NCBI GenBank assembly: GCA_964406945.1
Contig: CAYOTO010000042.1
Location: 1-27,215, forward strand
DNA: 27,215 bases
Direction of reading: 5' to 3'
Source: UBA2266 sp964406945
GTDB taxonomy: Bacteria; Planctomycetota; Phycisphaerae; Sedimentisphaerales; Anaerobacaceae
Positions 1 to 7,642 of the stretch are shown piece by piece; the first letter of the stretch is position 1; every line of letters starts with the position of its first letter. Made by a program: the position numbers and the translations under genes. The notes beneath the pieces are model-generated. The model searched no databases, had not been told where the DNA came from, and saw only the letters and a program-made list of their open reading frames with translations.

Positions 1-690
1 AGGATTTGAACTGCAACGCGAAAAGATGAGGTTCTTCTTGGCCCGAATAATAAAGAACGACTGGTGCTGGTGGACATGGTAAAGGCGTTGAAAATCGGTG
101 AAAGCTCTGTCCATGACGTAGAAAGCTCCGGCCTCGCAAGTCACATGGTCCAGAAAGTGCACTTCGTGCGTTTGACCGCCTGTAATGCGGATAAATGCCG
201 GAATATTGCCTCGCAGGTCCAATTGTGTGTTCACCCTGATGGCGCTCTTGTGGCGACGATGCTGGGCCCAGGGAAACAGCGAAAGGCAGAGATCGACGAC
301 GGTGCAGTCCAGCGCGTACACGGCACGTTTGAGATTCATGCCGAGAGGCTGACGGCCGTACAACGTCCGAGCCTGGCTGATCAGGATGAGGCCGATGTCT
401 CGGTATATCCTCCAGTCGCGAAGCTCGTTTGCTTTGGCCAGCGTGCTGCGCGACACTCTTGTTTTTATGCCGGCGTGGTACAGCTTGGGCCCGACGGCGC
501 GCAGACAAGCTTCGATGTCCCGAAGGCTTTCGCGGCCGGTCAATTGTGCAAAGCTCATGGAGTAAAACTGATCGAGACAAGTGAAGTTTCGTACACGATA
601 GTCGCCGCGATAACGATCGACATAGGCTTTGAAAAGCCTTCGTGGAAGATAATCCATGATCTGCGAGAAAACAGTTCGTCCGTAATTCAT
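1..690 (-). CDS. IS4-family transposase, N-terminal part (runs off window)
   Basis: A DDE transposase read on the minus strand from ATG at 688-690 and open to base 1, giving 230 codons with the C-terminus outside the window. The N-terminal part (MNYGRTVFSQIMDYLP) and the block FAQLTGRESLRDIEACL are typical of IS4-group transposases. The first catalytic aspartate should lie in YALDCTVVDL and the second in FYVMDRAFTDF; the third acidic residue would be off-window. The frame is uninterrupted, so the gene may be intact. A GGAG ribosome-binding site lies 6 nt before ATG and is buried in a hairpin (694-719). No passenger gene is visible between the start and the presumed element end near 811-823. 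The family call is from recalled motifs; which IS4 subgroup it belongs to is not certain. Confidence 0.85.
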   Translation of the reverse strand, partial: MNYGRTVFSQIMDYLPRRLFKAYVDRYRGDYRVRNFTCLDQFYSMSFAQLTGRESLRDIEACLRAVGPKLYHAGIKTRVSRSTLAKANELRDWRIYRDIGLILISQARTLYGRQPLGMNLKRAVYALDCTVVDLCLSLFPWAQHRRHKSAIRVNTQLDLRGNIPAFIRITGGQTHEVHFLDHVTCEAGAFYVMDRAFTDFQRLYHVHQHQSFFIIRAKKNLIFSRCSSNP

Positions 691-693
691 AGT

Positions 694-719
694 TGGCTCC
701 AAAATAAGAATTGGAGCCA
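694..719 (-). promoter_or_regulatory. Hairpin covering the transposase ribosome-binding site
   Basis: TGGCTCCAA (694-702) and TTGGAGCCA (711-719) are perfect 9-bp inverted arms around an 8-nt loop. In the minus-strand transcript the second arm of the stem contains the GGAG that precedes the transposase ATG by 6 nt. Folding would hide the site. Insertion sequences such as IS10 and IS50 are known to use this kind of structure to block translation from read-through transcripts; that it does so here is inference. Confidence 0.6.
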
Positions 720-810
720 GAATAACATGAGAGCAAATTCAAATCGATACAGACCATTTTCTTATCTAACTCTAGAACATAAAAGAAGTTACAGCACTTT
801 ACCTAATCCT

Positions 811-845
811 TAACGGGACAGTAGTGTTTTCGGACCATAAAACAC
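811..845. repeat. Probable outer end of the IS4-type element plus adjacent hairpin
   Basis: The sequence TTAACGGGACAGTAGTG (about 810-826) lies about 120 bp outside the transposase start and resembles the outer ends of IS4-group elements. It runs into a 7-bp inverted repeat, GTGTTTT (824-830) and AAAACAC (839-845), with an 8-nt loop. The opposite end is off-window, so neither the terminal inverted repeat nor a target duplication can be confirmed. Between here and the response regulator start at 1076 I see only two palindromes, at 890-899 and 937-951. Confidence 0.3.
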
Positions 846-936
846 CTACATACAGGCGGCTTAAAGTACATCTAACAAGAATTTAGGGCTGTTCGAACAA
901 GATTTTAACACTTTAGGGATATTGTCTTTGGACATG

Positions 937-951
937 TATACCCAGGGTATA
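937..951. promoter_or_regulatory. Palindromic candidate operator upstream of the response regulator
   Basis: TATACCC-A-GGGTATA is a perfect 7+1+7 inverted repeat 124 bp upstream of the response regulator ATG. A 10-bp palindrome, TGTTCGAACA, lies at 890-899. No convincing -35/-10 pair was found nearby. A dimeric regulator site is plausible; which protein would bind is unknown. Confidence 0.35.
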
Positions 952-1075
952 TCGCAGGACAATCGTATATGCGCCGTCGCAAGCGGGCCGGATTTACAGG
1001 AAAACACCTATGAACCCGAATTCTGCTCAATCCCGCGACGGTACTGCGGTAGCCCGATTCTGGGAGGATACGCCA

Positions 1076-1759
1076 ATGGCGAAGGCTGAAGTGTTAGTAG
1101 TAGACGACGAAGAAGACATTTGTGAGCTGGTTCGGTGCAGTCTGGCACGCGAAGGCTACGACGTGAAGTGTGCGGGCACGGGCGAAGAGGCCTGGGACAT
1201 GATCCAGATGCAGCCGCCTAATCTGGTCGTACTCGACTGGATGCTTCCGGGAATGGACGGACTGGATGTCTGCCGTCATATTAAGAGCGACCCGAAGACC
1301 GACCAGACGCAGGTCATAATGCTCACGGCCAAAGGCGAAGAGTCGGATATCGTAGCCGGGCTCGAAGTGGGGGCCGACGACTACGTAACCAAGCCTTTCA
1401 GCCCGAAGGTCCTCGTGGCACGCGTCAGGCGGATGCTCCGTAAAAAGATCGAGCACAGCCTGGATCGCAAGCGGGTTGAAGTGCATAATCTCGTGATCGA
1501 TCCGACCAGGTGCGAAGCTAAGGTCGCAGGCAAATCTATCGACCTGACGTTCACCGAATTCAACGTGCTGTATACGCTCGCGAAACGTCCCGGGGTAGTC
1601 TTCACACGATATCAAATAGTAGACGCCGTTCACGGGGATAACTATATCGTAAGTGACAGAGCGGTAGATGTACAGGTCGCTTACTTACGCCGCAAACTGG
1701 GCAGATATAAGAACTATATAGAGACCGTGAGAGGTGTGGGCTATAGGTTCAGGGACTGA
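1076..1759 (+). CDS. OmpR/PhoB-family two-component response regulator
   Basis: A complete 227-aa cytoplasmic response regulator. The receiver domain occupies residues 1-120: acidic pair in VLVVDDEED, phospho-acceptor Asp in VVLDWMLPGMDG, switch Thr in VIMLTAKGEE and conserved Lys in DYVTKPFSP. The C-terminal winged-helix DNA-binding domain (about 130-227) shows LTFTEFNVLYTLAKRPG, then RAVDVQVAYLRRKLG and ends IETVRGVGYRFRD, all classic for the OmpR/PhoB class. I place the start at 1076 rather than the in-frame ATG at 1010, because GGGAGG lies 8 nt before it and residues upstream do not belong to the fold. No histidine kinase is adjacent; directly downstream is a transposase fragment, so a partner kinase may have been lost or may be elsewhere. 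The family is certain; the stimulus and regulon are unknown, and resemblance to PhoB is not enough to assign phosphate control. Confidence 0.93.
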   Translation: MAKAEVLVVDDEEDICELVRCSLAREGYDVKCAGTGEEAWDMIQMQPPNLVVLDWMLPGMDGLDVCRHIKSDPKTDQTQVIMLTAKGEESDIVAGLEVGADDYVTKPFSPKVLVARVRRMLRKKIEHSLDRKRVEVHNLVIDPTRCEAKVAGKSIDLTFTEFNVLYTLAKRPGVVFTRYQIVDAVHGDNYIVSDRAVDVQVAYLRRKLGRYKNYIETVRGVGYRFRD

Positions 1760-2063
1760 TCGCATTCACGGGTCTATTGCTGTGACCGAGAGAGTGATCA
1801 AGACCTTGAACTACGAATGGCTCAAGCATGTAGCGATCATCAAGGGCTTCGATCATCTGGCACTGCTCTGTAGCGAATTGCAGTCTTGGTACAGCCGCTG
1901 GCGCCCGCATATGACGCTGAACGGTCTGCGGCCCGATGACGTGTATTATGGCCGTAAGACCGGGAGGCCGACTCGCGATTCGAAAACCGTTTACGGCAAT
2001 ATCGAACGTTATGTATTCCAGGAAACACGAATTACAGGATATCACCTCAACCGTGCGGCGTGA
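1760..2063 (+). pseudogene. Transposase remnant, C-terminal part of an rve/integrase-core (DDE) transposase
   Basis: From HGSIAVTERVIKTLNYEWL (starting 1767) to the stop at 2063, about 98 residues match the end of an integrase-core transposase. The Glu in VTERVIKTL would be the last acidic residue of the DDE triad, and SRWRPHMTLNGLRPDDVYYG is the usual closing region. Everything N-terminal, including the DNA-binding part and the first two catalytic Asp residues, is missing. The fragment starts within a few bases of the response regulator stop codon (1757-1759), so a deletion or insertion boundary lies there. It overlaps the regulator in another frame if read from 1734, but that upstream part is only a frame shadow. 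No terminal inverted repeat is visible, so it cannot move by itself. Confidence 0.8.
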
Positions 2064-2153
2064 CTCTGTTCTTGGCATCTAAGGCAGCATCGACACAGAT
2101 GCCGTCCGCCTGCATGGCACGTCCTGACATACAGGAAACGACGCCAAACCCGA

Positions 2154-4145
2154 TTAATGCTTCGCATCCGCCGCAGCAGTCGGCAGCCATACCTGCATTT
2201 CAAACCCCCCTCGATGGGCCCAGGCGTAGTATGGAATAGCTGTCAGTGTGTGTTCCTGCTGTTTCGTTGCGCCATTTGCCTGCCGGACTAAAGCCTTTGC
2301 CTTGGCCGCAATGGACGTGATACCGCCAAAAGAGTCGATACGTCTGGTCTGGAACGAAACATCATCTGCCAGGATCATATTCGAGACCTTGCCCCCATTG
2401 TCCACACCTTCAAAGCAATACACAATCGGTCCTCGCTGAAGAGCCACTTTGCCGTGATTGCCTGCAACTTTTTGGTGACTTCGCACTCGACGCACCGGCA
2501 TCGGCAGATGCAGATGGACTGTGTCGCCGTTATGCCACCGGCGTTCAATCACAGCGAAGCCCTTCTCCAGCTTTGGCTGTACTTCAGGCGAGTCATTGAT
2601 CTCAAGTTTCACATTCTCAGTGTGCGGCTCAGCAAATCGATATAGGTCGCTGGGAATGGGCTGATTGCGCGCCCAGCCGGGGATGCGGATGCGGATTGCA
2701 AGCTCCTGCGCCTCATCAAGTTCGATTCGCATTCTTATGTCCCCGTCCCATGGATAGTCTGTTTCCTGGATCAGACACACCTTTTTTCCGTCGATGACCG
2801 TCTCGACCATGCTGCCGCCGAACAGATTCACGTACAAGCTGTCGCCTTTCCAGGCGTAGGTGTACCCTGCAAGCGAGGGCAGGAATCGTACGATATTCGT
2901 AGGACAGCAAGGGGTACCGAACCATGCGGATCGCTCGTGGCCGCCATCGGAGGCCAGGGGATTGGTATAGAAGAACCTGTCCCCTTTGAGCGAGATGCCG
3001 GAGAGGAAACCGTTATAGATGACGCGCTCCACCACGTCAACGTACTTCGCATCGCCGTGGATTAGGAACATACGCTGGTTCCACATCGCATTGGCAATGG
3101 CAGCACAGGTCTCGCAGTAGGCAGTTTTGTTGCCCAGGGCATAAGCTTGGCCATAGGCCTCACCCTTTCGCTGGGCGCCGACGCCGCCTGTGATATAGAT
3201 TTTGGTTGAGACTACGTCCTTCCATAGCCGATCAAGAATTTTCACATAATCCTCGTTCTCCGTCGCCATCGCGATATCGGCCATGCCGGAATACATATAG
3301 CCGGCTCGAACCGCGTGGCCTACAGCTTCGTCCTGCTCGGCTACGGGCTTATGATCTTGGTGGTACAGGCCGTAAAGCTTATGCGTCTCCGGACGTCCCC
3401 GCAGATCTATGAGATATTCGGCCAAGTGCAGATATTTCTCGCTGCTACTTACTCGGTAGAGTCGGGGCAGGCCGATTTCGATTTCCTGATGGCCCGACGG
3501 AGACTGACAACCGTCAGGGCCGAAAACTTCGCACAGCAGGTCGGCGTTTTTCAGCGCCACGTCCAGGAGCGTGCGTTTGCCCGTGGCCTGGTAATGCGCC
3601 ACGGCAGCTTCATAGAGGTGACCGACAGCATACAGCTCCTGGCTTCGTCCGAGGCTCGTCCACCTCTCTGCGCCGCCCCGCTCCATCTTATCCAGCGGCA
3701 AAAAGCCTCTTGCAGGATAAAGATAGCCGTCAGGCTCCTGTGCGGCAGCGATCTGGAAAATCAGACTGTCCAGATATAGATCCAATATGGTGTCGGGGTG
3801 TTTTGCCAGTGTATAGGAAGCAGCTTCAATAGCCTTATAGACGTCACACTCTCGAGACGGTCTGTTGTTGCTATTGGGCTCAAAGGTGTCGGGCGACATG
3901 AATCCCGCAGCTCTGGCAAAATTGTCAATCAAACCGAGCTCATTGCATTTTTTGAAAATATACGGAATGGTAATCTTACGATTAGTTTCCAACCGGGCCT
4001 TCCAAAAGGAGCCTGTGATATTCACATCCGTAAACGGAACAGACTGCAAATATTCGCCTGCAATCGCTCGCGATGGAATCGCGAACCAGCTCTGGACGAG
4101 GATTATGCAACCAATATAAACTGCCAAGACATTTTGCTTTTTCAT
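2154..4145 (-). CDS. GH127 beta-L-arabinofuranosidase (DUF1680 family), exported
   Basis: A 663-aa glycoside hydrolase that should release L-arabinofuranose from plant-type or algal glycans outside the cytoplasm. Residues 1-30 (MKKQNVLAVYIGCIILVQSW onward) form a signal peptide. The GH127 catalytic set known from Bifidobacterium HypBA1 is present in order and with nearly the same spacing: Glu329 in KGEAYG, Glu345 and Cys347 in YCETC, and Cys413-Cys414 in GTPCCPTN, the cysteines that hold zinc and act as nucleophile. I start at the ATG at 4145 because it gives a clean MKK signal peptide with GGTGA 5 nt upstream; TTG at 4172, which overlaps the upstream stop, and ATG at 4151 are alternatives. 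It is the second gene of an operon with a Gfo/Idh/MocA oxidoreductase, 23 nt downstream of that gene's stop. Substrate is inferred from the family; DUF1680 members vary. Confidence 0.9.
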   Translation of the reverse strand: MKKQNVLAVYIGCIILVQSWFAIPSRAIAGEYLQSVPFTDVNITGSFWKARLETNRKITIPYIFKKCNELGLIDNFARAAGFMSPDTFEPNSNNRPSRECDVYKAIEAASYTLAKHPDTILDLYLDSLIFQIAAAQEPDGYLYPARGFLPLDKMERGGAERWTSLGRSQELYAVGHLYEAAVAHYQATGKRTLLDVALKNADLLCEVFGPDGCQSPSGHQEIEIGLPRLYRVSSSEKYLHLAEYLIDLRGRPETHKLYGLYHQDHKPVAEQDEAVGHAVRAGYMYSGMADIAMATENEDYVKILDRLWKDVVSTKIYITGGVGAQRKGEAYGQAYALGNKTAYCETCAAIANAMWNQRMFLIHGDAKYVDVVERVIYNGFLSGISLKGDRFFYTNPLASDGGHERSAWFGTPCCPTNIVRFLPSLAGYTYAWKGDSLYVNLFGGSMVETVIDGKKVCLIQETDYPWDGDIRMRIELDEAQELAIRIRIPGWARNQPIPSDLYRFAEPHTENVKLEINDSPEVQPKLEKGFAVIERRWHNGDTVHLHLPMPVRRVRSHQKVAGNHGKVALQRGPIVYCFEGVDNGGKVSNMILADDVSFQTRRIDSFGGITSIAAKAKALVRQANGATKQQEHTLTAIPYYAWAHRGGFEMQVWLPTAAADAKH

Positions 4146-4168
4146 ATTCATCACCAGATCAGATTCTA

Positions 4169-5467
4169 TCAATTAATTCCGCCATAGACAATTTTGCGCT
4201 TTTGTCGGTCCCAATGAGTACTTTTACCTGTTTCATAGGATCGGATGGCCATAATTGAGGCGACAGCATGTTGAAGCCCCGCTTCGACAGGCGCCGAGAC
4301 GTTCACGTCTCCCTTGGCGACACATTCAAGCCAGTTGCGGAAGTGGTCGGGATGATCGTCCGGCCGCTCTACCTTATTTACGCCTCGCATGGATCCATCC
4401 CGGCGGGCCCCGCCCTGAGCGCTATAGGTCGGATAGTTCCAGTTGTCCAGATCAAGCAGTCCCTTGTCGCCTTGAATCTTACGTCCATTGCCGAAACCGT
4501 TGCCCATGTTGCTGGTGAAACTCAGCATGAAGCCTTCCGGATAGGTCCAGACGGCCTGGGCCTGGTCGGGCGCGGTGAACTGGTTTTCGTCCTTCCAGAC
4601 GAATGTGCCCGCCATACAAACGCAGCTTTCGGGGAACCCGCAACCTGTAATGAAGTGCGCCAGGTCAATAAAATGCACGCCCCACTGAGGGATAGGCCCC
4701 TGGGAGAATTCATAATAACCATACCACGCCGCAAATTTCCTCGGATCGAAAGGCTGGGACGGCAATTCGCCCATGAACTCCTCCCAGTCCAGGTCCTTCG
4801 CCCTAACCTGATCCACATCCCGCAGGTGCTTGTACCAGTACGGTTTTTCAGCGTTGCGCACTTCTTCTATGCGGGAGACCTTGCCGAGCATGCCGGTCCG
4901 ATAGAAATCGCGGGCGCCGACGGAGCCCGGGATGCTGCGCTGCTGCGTGCCGATCTGTACGACAGTTCCGGCCGCCTTTGCAGCGTCGAAGCCGCGCAGA
5001 GTAGAGACCAGTTCAATACCCATCGGCTTTTCACAATAAATGTGTTTGCCTGCGCGTGCCGCCGCTTCCAGATGAAGCGTGTGCACGTGGTCAGGCGAGG
5101 CGATCATCACTGCATCGAGGTCCTTCATTTGCAGCAATTCGCGATAGCTGCCGTACTGCTTCGGCTCGCTGGCATAAAGCTCACGCACCCGTTCGGCCGT
5201 CTTTTCTCGCGCCAGACGCCAGGGATCCGCAATTGCTACAACGGCATGTTCCACGCGGGATTTGTGCCGATGAATGCTGGGCAGATGAGTCAGATTCGCG
5301 CGGTTGCCACAACCGATAATGCCGATGCGCAGGCGGGCATTCGCACCGCTCACTCGGCGAGCGGATGCGGCATCCTGCCCAGCTACGGCAGACGCCGCCA
5401 GAGCCGCCGAAGCCGTCCTCGACAAAAACCGTCTGCGCGTCCATCTTCTGTCATGTCGAGTAGACAT
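4169..5467 (-). CDS. Tat-exported Gfo/Idh/MocA-family oxidoreductase
   Basis: A 432-aa NAD(P)-dependent sugar or polyol dehydrogenase-like protein. Residues 1-35 carry a twin-arginine signal (TRRRFLSRTASAALAAS) so it is probably exported folded. The Rossmann domain starts at LRIGIIGCGNRA (about 46), followed by ASPDHVHTLHLEAA and the family's EKP motif in YCEKPMG. The C-terminal half (from about 180) is the usual alpha/beta domain, with WGVHFIDLAHFITG providing the conserved aspartate/histidine region. GAAGGA lies 7 nt before ATG. The gene heads a two-gene operon with GH127, and a strong promoter sits at 5537-5565. Exported members of this family are very common in Planctomycetota, but their substrates are mostly unknown; a role in modifying sugars released by the hydrolase is inference. 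Confidence 0.9.
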   Translation of the reverse strand: MSTRHDRRWTRRRFLSRTASAALAASAVAGQDAASARRVSGANARLRIGIIGCGNRANLTHLPSIHRHKSRVEHAVVAIADPWRLAREKTAERVRELYASEPKQYGSYRELLQMKDLDAVMIASPDHVHTLHLEAAARAGKHIYCEKPMGIELVSTLRGFDAAKAAGTVVQIGTQQRSIPGSVGARDFYRTGMLGKVSRIEEVRNAEKPYWYKHLRDVDQVRAKDLDWEEFMGELPSQPFDPRKFAAWYGYYEFSQGPIPQWGVHFIDLAHFITGCGFPESCVCMAGTFVWKDENQFTAPDQAQAVWTYPEGFMLSFTSNMGNGFGNGRKIQGDKGLLDLDNWNYPTYSAQGGARRDGSMRGVNKVERPDDHPDHFRNWLECVAKGDVNVSAPVEAGLQHAVASIMAIRSYETGKSTHWDRQKRKIVYGGIN

Positions 5468-5536
5468 AATATGGTTCCTTCATTTAGGTTTAATTTGTTT
5501 TCTCTGTTTCTCTTGCCTTTCGGTATCAAGAGTGCC

Positions 5537-5565
5537 ATAATATTCAACCTTATGAGGAATTTCAA
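5537..5565 (-). promoter_or_regulatory. Sigma70-type promoter for the oxidoreductase-GH127 operon
   Basis: On the minus strand TTGAAA (5560-5565), a 17-bp spacer and TATTAT (5537-5542) form a near-consensus promoter. Transcription would begin near 5530, leaving a 60-nt leader. The -35 box lies 3 bp from the group II intron-like block at 5568. Confidence 0.6.
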
Positions 5566-5567
5566 TG

Positions 5568-5625
5568 CCCCTCACACAACCGGACTTGCGGGTTTCCCAC
5601 ATCCGGCTCTTCAGTAAAACTCACA
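5568..5625 (-). mobile_element. Probable group II intron fragment
   Basis: Read on the minus strand, the segment contains GAGCCGGATGTGGGAAACCC followed by a pairing arm and GTGTGAGGGG. It folds as a near-perfect hairpin at 5578-5608 (AGCCGGA with TCCGGTT, TGTGGG with CCCGCA). I recall this block as a conserved structured piece of bacterial group II introns that carry reverse transcriptases. No reverse transcriptase coding sequence remains. The rest of 5626-5887 shows no gene; it is probably mobile-element border sequence. Confidence 0.45.
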
Positions 5626-5887
5626 CAACAGGCGACAGCGTATATAAGTTGTGCACTATTCTCGGCTTCGGCAGAGGGTAATGTTCCAAATACCGATCTG
5701 ACTGTACCCCTTTTTTAGGGCCATTTTAATGGTTAGGATTTCCGATTTTAATTGTACTGTTTAGTATTCCTCTTGCAACAGTTCTGTCATTGAATATCCT
5801 GTGCTTGCCAGCCGAAGGATAGGGCTCTGCGGGGACGCAACCCGAGCGTCGGCCGGTCAGCGGAAAGGAAAGGAAGTGTGCAGCGAC

Positions 5888-6906
5888 ATGGAACAGTGGC
5901 TAGAGATTCGCAGGAGAGTCCTGCGGGAAGGCGTCAGCAAACGGCAGATCATGCGTGAGACGGGGATGCACTGGGAGACGCTTAAGAAGATCCTCGAACA
6001 TCCCAGTCCGCCGGGCTATCAGCGAAGTAAATCCCCCAACAAGCCCAAGATTGGCCCATACCTTGGCCGCATTCAGCAAATCCTCGAAGAAGACAAATGC
6101 GTTCGCAAGAACCAGAGGCATACCGCCAAGAAGATATGGGAACTTTTACAGGAAGACGGTTTCACGGGGGGCTACACGATAGTAAAGGATGTAGTTCGCG
6201 AGCTTAAACGCTCGATGAAAGAAGTCTATGTGCCCCTGAAGCACCCACCGGGCGAGGCCCAGGTGGACTTCGGCCATGCGGTTGTGAAGATGTCGGGGGT
6301 TCTGCGAAAGATCTGTTTCTTCGTGATGACTCAGCCGTCCATAAAGCAAAAGCTGGTTCAGGAACTGATGGTGGGTGAATATATCGACCGCAAGGAGAAT
6401 GTGCTTCTGGTGGGCAACAGCGGCACCGGCAAAACACATCTGGCCAGCGCTTTGGGCTTCGCCGGATGCATGCAGGGCCGCAAGGTACGGTTCTTCACTG
6501 TAAAGGCGCTGGCCAACGAACTGATCGAGATGACAGAGCAGCGGCAGCTGGAACGAGCACTTAAGCGGCTTGAGCGTCAGGATGTCCTGATCCTGGACGA
6601 GCTCGGATATGTGCCGTTCTCCCGAACGGCGTCGGAGTTGCTCTTCGAGGTCATCAGCAGGGCCTATGAGCGGCTGAGCCTGATCGTCACGACAAATATG
6701 CCTTTGAATCATGGGTGGAGATCTTCGGCTGTGAGCGACTGACAGGGGCATTGCTGGACCGCCTGACGCACAGGGTCCACATCATCGAGGCTAACGGCCC
6801 CAGCTATCGCCTGCGACAGTCGAAAAGGCGGCTCAAGAAACCAGGCCCACAAGGCAACGCCGAGCACCCGCCGGAACGGGATGAACCAGAGTCCGGCGGC
6901 AAGTAG
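5888..6906 (+). pseudogene. IS21 istA::istB deletion fusion with a later frameshift
   Basis: From ATG at 5888 the frame encodes an IstA N-terminus: a helix-turn-helix (VSKRQIMRETGMHWETLKKI) and the beginning of the integrase domain up to GEAQVDFGHA, which holds the first catalytic Asp. Near 6329-6334 the IstA sequence (KICFFVMT) passes in frame into IstB (QPSIKQKLVQELMVGEYID). The IstB AAA+ part keeps Walker A GNSGTGKTHLASAL, Walker B LILDELGY and sensor IVTTNMP. At about 6704 one base is missing: the original frame stops at 6742, whereas the true IstB end (GCERLTGALLDRLTHRVHII) continues one frame over to 6906. So most of the IstA catalytic domain and the IstB N-terminus are deleted, and the IstB C-terminus is out of frame. 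AGGAAG upstream is the probable original ribosome-binding site. Confidence 0.85.
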
Positions 6907-7014
6907 AAAATGTGAATAAAAACAAATTGACGCCCCGCATCACGTGGGGTATATACGCCAGGGGCGCCACAGTTTTGGTCCGCCAGGCGATACACTTTTA
7001 CCCCGCCCTTTACA
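5888..7014 (+). mobile_element. Decayed IS21-family element
   Basis: The element consists of the fused istA/istB relic (5888-6906) and a right-hand tail. The tail ending near 7014, with ACACTTTTACCCCGCCC (6993-7009) and TTTACA, resembles right ends of IS21 elements, which finish with TGT/ACA. A matching left terminal repeat could not be found between 5626 and 5888, so the left boundary is unresolved. With most of the IstA catalytic domain deleted and istB frameshifted it should be inactive. Confidence 0.6.
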
Positions 7015-7606
7015 GGAGGGCGCTTAAACATGCTCGAATATGGACACCCTGCGCGAATTTGCTCGGCCTCGCCGCGGTAAGGGCGATTGCCCTCATATTC
7101 CACCGCCGCAATCTACGGCATTGTCGTGCCGTCAACGGCCCCATAGCACGGCGCATGCAACACCCGATAACAGCACTGAAAATAAAACCGCAAACGAGAG
7201 TTTGGAAGCCACAAACAACCGCCTCATCCCACGCTGCACCGCCCTTGCGACGCATTTAGCGGTCCCAGGTTAGAGCCTCGCGGCGCTATTACCCGACAGG
7301 CAGCCGAATACGACACCTCGGCTAACAAGGATTCTGTTAGTTTCTTTAGCCGAAATCTATCGCGAATTGATCCCCGTGCGGTTCGATTTGCCACCTGTAC
7401 GATCCCTGGCAAAAAGAAATAAACCCGAAAATAAGCCGAAAAAACCCCGATCCCGACGTATCATCGCCTGCACGCTCCTTTGAACTGGCCGTCCGTTGCG
7501 CCCCTTCTGAACGCCCGTGGTAGCCAATTACGTATGACAACCCGTCAATTGACTAAAAAAGCCCTTCCTAATTTCTAAAAAATGTAAAAAAAGACGCATT
7601 TTCCCC
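7015..7606. other. Gene-free stretch with no recognised feature
   Basis: Short open frames exist on both strands (for example 7010-7255 minus), but none has a recognisable domain or a supported start, and they overlap each other. No T-loop or other tRNA signature was seen. It is probably degraded mobile-element flank or unassigned intergenic sequence. Confidence 0.4.
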
Positions 7607-7636
7607 TTGCAATAAAGCCGATACTTAGCGTATAAT
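7607..7636 (+). promoter_or_regulatory. Strong sigma70-type promoter with no protein gene downstream
   Basis: TTGCAA (7607-7612), an 18-bp spacer and a perfect TATAAT (7631-7636). Transcription should start at about 7643, two bases before the first strand of a closing stem at 7645. The nearest plus-strand protein gene is far away, so the product is probably a small RNA. Confidence 0.6.
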
Positions 7637-7642
7637 AAGACC

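Noticed and set aside
64..813. 249-codon plus-strand open frame
   Set aside because: It is antisense to the IS4-type transposase, whose minus-strand frame carries the family motifs; the plus translation has no recognisable domain.
1010..1075. Longer N-terminus for the response regulator
   Set aside because: Those 22 residues do not belong to the receiver fold, whereas the ATG at 1076 has a strong GGGAGG at proper distance.
4268..5617. 449-codon plus-strand open frame
   Set aside because: Shadow of the Gfo/Idh/MocA oxidoreductase, which has a Tat signal, EKP motif, ribosome-binding site and promoter on the other strand.
7010..7255. 81-codon minus-strand frame in the gene-free zone
   Set aside because: No recognisable family; it partly overlaps the IS21 tail and competes with equally long frames on the plus strand.
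7361..7410. tRNA-like GGTTCGATT block
   Set aside because: The flanking bases do not form a T-arm stem and there is no acceptor or anticodon arm.
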